Assembly: GCA_002422945.1 (NCBI GenBank)
Contig: DITW01000001.1
Coordinates: 3,728-29,415 of the forward strand
Source of the DNA: Sphingomonadales bacterium UBA6174
Lineage (GTDB): Bacteria > Pseudomonadota > Alphaproteobacteria > Sphingomonadales > Sphingomonadaceae
Length of the DNA stretch: 25,688 bases
Reading direction: 5' to 3'
Of this stretch, positions 22,264 through 25,688 are shown one piece after another. The notes under the pieces were generated by a model. It was not told the DNA's origin. It was given only the letters and a program-made list of their open reading frames with translations, and searched no databases. Both the position numbers and the translations under genes were made by a program. Within the stretch, counting starts at the first letter, position 1. Each line of letters starts with the position of its first letter.

Positions 22264-23685
22264 TCAGAACCCTCCAAGCGGCACCCTGACCATCCTTTGT
22301 GACCTCCGTTCAAAGAACCAGGTGAGTGCCTGGCTGATGCTGTCGACCTGATCGTCATGCCGACCTTGTGGAAAGGCGGCGATCTCGGTGCGAAGGTCAT
22401 CGAGCCAAGACGCACGTTCGGGTAGATAGACATGCCCGGCCTCGATCCGCGAGGACTGGGCATGGAGCCGTGTCAGCTTATCCTCTTTCGGCATGAACGC
22501 GGTCGGATAGGGGATGCCATGATGTTCGGTCCGTAGTTGCTGGATCAGTGACGTGCCTGAGCCCTTGTCCTCGATCAGGATCGTGCGTGCATTCCATGTT
22601 TTGGCAAGTTCGATGACCCGGCGCTTGAGCGAAGGAAAATCCCGCCGGGCGCGGTCAACGTCGAGCAGGTAAAGCCGATCTCCAACCGTGCCCCAGGTCG
22701 TACACACGCTATAGTCATGATGCTCCTCCGGCTTGGACGCGGTGTCCCAAGACTGGATCACCGTCATCTGTATGCGGGGTGGTGCCTCGTTGTAATGTTG
22801 GAACCACCCCCATTTGACGATTTCGTCATCGGCTGGAACAGGGCATTGCTGATATTGAGCAGAAAAGGTTGCTGATCCGAGCGCCCGCCTGAGGTTGTCG
22901 AGCACATGTTGGGGTTCGCGCGCAGGATGCAGTACATCCCCCGCCTTGCGATGATACACCTTGCCGGGGCCGATCTCGATGCTGTGATCCACCTCAGCAA
23001 TGGCGGGCAGACGGAGCGTGGTCCAACCCTCGAGTTGTTCGACATGGCCTGCCAGATCATCGATATGTAGCCGCTGCTGCACAAGGATGATCGCATTCTC
23101 CGCCTTGTTGTTGAGACGGGATAGGGCAGTGCGACTATACCAGCCATTGACCGCTTCGCGCCGCGCTTCCGACATGGCATCTTCAGGCTTGAGCGGGTCA
23201 TCGATGATAATCAGGTCACCGCCACGCCCGGTGAGTGTCCCGCCAATCGATGTCGCATAGCGATAGCCGCGCTTCGTCGTTTCGTAATTGCTCTCCTGGT
23301 TCTTGCTGTCGCTGATCCGGGTTCCTGGAAACAGTCGACGGTACCAGCCACTCTGCATCAGCGCCCGGCAGTCGGCGGCATGCTTGGCGGCCAGATCGGC
23401 AGAATAGCTCGCGGTGATGATCTTGCGTGTCGGGTCATGGCCGAGCAGGAAGGCGGGAAACGCGACCGAGGCGGTGACGGATTTGAGCGATCGCGGCGGC
23501 ACCTCGATCTTGAGCCGCTTGATCTTACCACGCTGCACTTGTTCGAGATGCCAGCACAGTGCGTGCAGATGCCAGTTGGACAGGAACTGCTCGCCGGGAT
23601 TGAGGGTAAAGAAGGACCGCATCAGAAAACTGTGCAAATCCTTCCGTAGCATGGCGTCAAGCAGGCGAGGGTCATGCTGCGTCAT
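22264..23685 (-). CDS. terL: Phage terminase large subunit
   Basis: A 473-residue terminase large subunit of the psiM2_ORF9-like group: an ATPase motor joined to a nuclease for packaging phage DNA. ATG at 23685 follows GGGAGG by eight bases; the longer frame up to 23925 is antisense-like noise across DUF5681. The ATPase part shows a Walker A-like PPRSLKS, the strand LIIIDDPLKPEDA as Walker B, and a coupling region (ILVQQRLHIDDLAGH). The RNase H-like nuclease part has SWDTASK, ILIEDKGSG and the end block HDDQVDSISQALTW with likely metal acids. It overlaps the DUF5681 gene by 14 bases. It appears intact, although no portal, capsid or tail genes are in the window. It might belong to a decayed prophage or to a phage-parasite-like island. 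Confidence 0.93.
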   Translation of the reverse strand: MTQHDPRLLDAMLRKDLHSFLMRSFFTLNPGEQFLSNWHLHALCWHLEQVQRGKIKRLKIEVPPRSLKSVTASVAFPAFLLGHDPTRKIITASYSADLAAKHAADCRALMQSGWYRRLFPGTRISDSKNQESNYETTKRGYRYATSIGGTLTGRGGDLIIIDDPLKPEDAMSEARREAVNGWYSRTALSRLNNKAENAIILVQQRLHIDDLAGHVEQLEGWTTLRLPAIAEVDHSIEIGPGKVYHRKAGDVLHPAREPQHVLDNLRRALGSATFSAQYQQCPVPADDEIVKWGWFQHYNEAPPRIQMTVIQSWDTASKPEEHHDYSVCTTWGTVGDRLYLLDVDRARRDFPSLKRRVIELAKTWNARTILIEDKGSGTSLIQQLRTEHHGIPYPTAFMPKEDKLTRLHAQSSRIEAGHVYLPERASWLDDLRTEIAAFPQGRHDDQVDSISQALTWFFERRSQRMVRVPLGGF

Positions 23686-24067
23686 TGTCAGGACCTCCCG
23701 GCAGGCGATCACTGAAGTTCGCGAGGATCGCGCGATCCTCTTCAGACCAGTCGGTCTCCACCTGCTGATGGTCGTTATCCGACATATGGTTTTGCCGAAG
23801 GGTGAGCACGACATTGATCGCCTTGATGTCCCCTTTGAGCGCCTGCTCTCGCAGTCTGAACAACATGGCGGTGTCAGCACGCACGCGCTTCCGGCGCCCG
23901 TTGATCGATACCGTGACCTTTTCACTGAGCACGGCTTCGATCAGGTCGGCCATGCTCTGTTTTCGCCGCAGTCGACCTCGCGGATTACCCGACTGGCCGG
24001 GCTTGAAGCGGGTGTGACGGGGAGGGCGACCATAGCCTACGGCATCATGGGGCTCGGGTTCAGCCAT
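23672..24067 (-). CDS. DUF5681 protein (probable small-terminase partner)
   Basis: A 131-residue protein with the DUF5681 signature near its N-terminus (VGYGRPPRHTRFKPGQSGNP at about 11-30), followed by basic and helical segments (KKVxV-like VSINGRRKRVRADTAMLF and LRQNHMSDNDHQQVE). It lies directly before the large terminase gene and overlaps it by 14 bases, a position and size fitting a DNA-recognising small terminase, though this function is inferred from context. ATG at 24067 overlaps the end of the methyltransferase gene by eight bases and has GGAAG upstream. The upstream extension to 24145 is not supported. Confidence 0.82.
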   Translation of the reverse strand: MAEPEPHDAVGYGRPPRHTRFKPGQSGNPRGRLRRKQSMADLIEAVLSEKVTVSINGRRKRVRADTAMLFRLREQALKGDIKAINVVLTLRQNHMSDNDHQQVETDWSEEDRAILANFSDRLPGGPDNDAA

Positions 24068-25391
24068 TGTTAGCTTCCTTCTCGATACGCCGCTCGATCT
24101 GCCGGAAGGTCTCACCCGTAGAGCTGAGGGTCGGTGCCTGACCAAAGGCTGCCGCGAACCGACGCAGGATGACGTCGCAATAAAGCGGGTCGAGCTCCAA
24201 CAGTCGCGCTACTCGCCCGCATTGCTCTGCGGCGATCAAGGTGGTGCCGGAACCGCCAAAGCCATCAAGGATGATGTCGTCGCGATCACTGGCATCCTTG
24301 ATGATGTCGGCGATCATCTCGACCGGCTTGACGGTCGGGTGCCATGACAGGGCCTCCTTGCGTTCGGCCGAGAAACTGTTGACCCCGGCATAGTTCCAGA
24401 CATTGGAACGGTGACGCCCGTTTTTGCCCAGTTCCACATTGTTGATATGTGGTCGGCGGCCTTTCTTGAACACGGCTACCAATTCATGCTGGGATCGGTA
24501 CAACGAGCCCATGCCGGCATTGCTCTTGGCCCAGACGCAAAGATTGAGCCAGTCATCATAGACCGCATCGCCGGCACTCATCAGTTCGGGCAAGTGGCGC
24601 CAGTCCATGAATACATAATGGAGCGAGCCGTCCTTTGCGACCTTGGTCATGGCATCGAGCGACCCGGTCAGGAACGCAATGAATTCTCGCTCGGTCATTT
24701 CGCCGGTCCCTTGGACGAATTCGCGATGCTGCATTTTACCGAGACCAGAGACATGGCCCTTGATCGGGACATTATAGGGTGGGTCGGTGACCACCAGGCG
24801 GGCCTTGTCGCGCCCCATCAATGTCCGATAGCTGGCGTGGTCAAGGGCATCCCCGCACAAGAGCCGATGTCGTCCCAATTGCCACAGGTCCCCCGCCTGA
24901 CAGATGGCAGGGCCGTGCTGGACCTCTGGCACTTCATCAGGTTCGGCTGCCGGATCGCCGGCATCAATGATTAGTTCGATCTCGCGCAGGTCGAAGCCGG
25001 TCAAGGTCTCGTCAATTTCCAAGGTGCATAGGTCTCCAAGCTCGAGTGCGAGCAATTCGCGATCCCAACCGGCTTTCTCGGCCAACCGGTTGTCGGCGAT
25101 GACATAGGCGCGTTGCTGTGTGTCGCTCAGCCAATCTATACATAGGATCGGCACCTCAATGAGGCCAAGGAGATGAGCGGCGGCAAGACGGCCATGGCCA
25201 GCGATGACCTGTCCTTTGCCATCCACTAAAACCGGGTTGGTAAAGCCAAATGCTCGGATGCTATCCGCGATCTGCCGGATCTGTTTTTTATTATGGGTTC
25301 TCGGGTTGCGAGGGGCAGGGACCAGCCTTTCAACTGGACGTAGTTCGGCGGTGGGCAGCCTGACAGCTGCAGATACATTTGTAGTGTTCAT
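24060..25391 (-). CDS. ParB-domain/DNA adenine methyltransferase fusion
   Basis: A 443-residue protein joining two domains. Residues about 12-105 form a ParB/Srx-like nuclease-fold domain (LVPAPRNPRTHNKKQI, VIAGHGRLAAAHLLG). Residues about 165-430 form an N6-adenine (or N4-cytosine) DNA methyltransferase of the class with motif IV first: DPPY at 203-206, HPTVKP at 351-356, and the SAM site LDGFGGSGTT at 375-384. The combination is common in alphaproteobacterial phages and islands, where it may protect DNA from restriction or mark packaging sites. No restriction enzyme is adjacent, so it looks like an orphan methylase. GAGG precedes the start codon. It is the first gene of a coupled unit with DUF5681 and the large terminase. 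Confidence 0.93.
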   Translation of the reverse strand: MNTTNVSAAVRLPTAELRPVERLVPAPRNPRTHNKKQIRQIADSIRAFGFTNPVLVDGKGQVIAGHGRLAAAHLLGLIEVPILCIDWLSDTQQRAYVIADNRLAEKAGWDRELLALELGDLCTLEIDETLTGFDLREIELIIDAGDPAAEPDEVPEVQHGPAICQAGDLWQLGRHRLLCGDALDHASYRTLMGRDKARLVVTDPPYNVPIKGHVSGLGKMQHREFVQGTGEMTEREFIAFLTGSLDAMTKVAKDGSLHYVFMDWRHLPELMSAGDAVYDDWLNLCVWAKSNAGMGSLYRSQHELVAVFKKGRRPHINNVELGKNGRHRSNVWNYAGVNSFSAERKEALSWHPTVKPVEMIADIIKDASDRDDIILDGFGGSGTTLIAAEQCGRVARLLELDPLYCDVILRRFAAAFGQAPTLSSTGETFRQIERRIEKEANNG

Positions 25392-25688
25392 TGAGGAAGC
25401 CCTCTGAATGGTGTGCTAAAGGCGAAATGAAAAAGGCAGCACCAGCGATGCGCAGATAGCCACTAGCTACCTCTGCAAAGGTGCATTCTTGATCATGAAG
25501 GCAGACGAGACCCCATCTCGCCTGTTTGGGACCCCGTCCCGTTTGTTGAGGCCCCGCCTCGTTGCACATTTAGGCCCCGCCTAGATGCCAACCATTCATT
25601 GAACTGATGCTGTTATCTCCGATTCGGCAGGATCATTGCAAGAGGGAATGTGATTTAAAGCCAGCAGTGATCTGCCCCCTTCTGAGTG
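25392..25688. other. Upstream region of the phage-like operon; no gene seen
   Basis: Nearly 300 bp without a supported gene apart from the palindrome array. No clear promoter hexamers stand out. The last 100 bp hold no copy of the tRNA 3' end, so the right boundary of the island is beyond the window. Confidence 0.4.
25507..25583 (-). repeat. Tandem array of four 13-bp interrupted palindromes
   Basis: Units at 25507-25519, 25528-25540, 25548-25560 and 25571-25583 read GAGAC-CCC-ATCTC, GGGAC-CCC-GTCCC, GAGGC-CCC-GCCTC and TAGGC-CCC-GCCTA, spaced by 8, 7 and 10 bases. The central CCC is constant while the arms change on both sides together. The single C/A mismatch becomes a U-G pair on the minus strand, which is the strand that would be transcribed into the methyltransferase operon. 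It lies 116 bp upstream of that gene. Confidence 0.7.

Noticed and set aside
25507..25583. CRISPR array
   Set aside because: Units are only 13 bp, differ in sequence, and the spacers are 7-10 bp; no cas genes are present.

Overview
The window looks like part of an integrated mobile island in an alphaproteobacterium, most likely a sphingomonad. I base this on the GC-rich coding sequence, the DUF3489/DUF2924/serine-recombinase cassette, the DUF5681-terminase pair, and the large TonB-dependent receptor inside a catabolic cluster. The taxonomic call is inference; no rRNA or core gene is present.

Layout. (1) 1-29: the 3' end of a tRNA, probably tRNA-Leu, cut by the window edge. (2) 232-2617, minus strand: an overlapping cassette DUF3489 > DUF2924 > large serine recombinase, with a structured leader at 2636-2694. 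(3) 2700-3760: debris, comprising the tail of a lost gene, two G-runs, a medium-chain alcohol dehydrogenase pseudogene, a minus-strand terminator and a possible 54-residue membrane peptide. (4) 3827-12237, minus strand: nine catabolic genes. In transcription order they are FAD aromatic hydroxylase, SDR, FAH-family hydrolase/isomerase, extradiol dioxygenase-like VOC protein, SnoaL-like protein, BKACE (DUF849) enzyme, methyltransferase, then after a gap two more SnoaL-like proteins. (5) 13087-18738, plus strand: a D-aminoacylase-type amidohydrolase, a cytochrome P450 and a TonB-dependent receptor, each preceded by strikingly AT-rich DNA. (6) 18953-19654, minus strand: a TetR regulator. (7) 19890-20890: an IS481-family element without a visible target duplication. 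(8) 20891-21531: a second, broken copy of the DUF3489 cassette fused to the tail of a lost terminase. (9) 21924-25391, minus strand: ParB/DNA-adenine methyltransferase > DUF5681 > terminase large subunit > possible small gene. (10) 25507-25583: four tandem 13-bp interrupted palindromes with compensating arm changes.

How it may work. The receptor would import a substrate, probably aromatic or polyketide-like. The P450, the amidohydrolase and the flavin hydroxylase would activate it, the VOC dioxygenase would open the ring, and the FAH, SDR and BKACE enzymes would process the products towards CoA esters. The substrate cannot be read from the sequence.

The strongest new signal is a shared dyad, GAACCA-NN-YGGTTC in its best form, found at seven places between genes. 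It sits inside or against the promoter of the hydroxylase operon, the two SnoaL genes at 3827 and 4516, and the tetR gene itself. It also lies upstream of the amidohydrolase and in the 5.3 kb gap. This outlines a local TetR regulon. Two DUF3489 copies in direct orientation flank the whole catabolic block, so homologous recombination between them could delete it.
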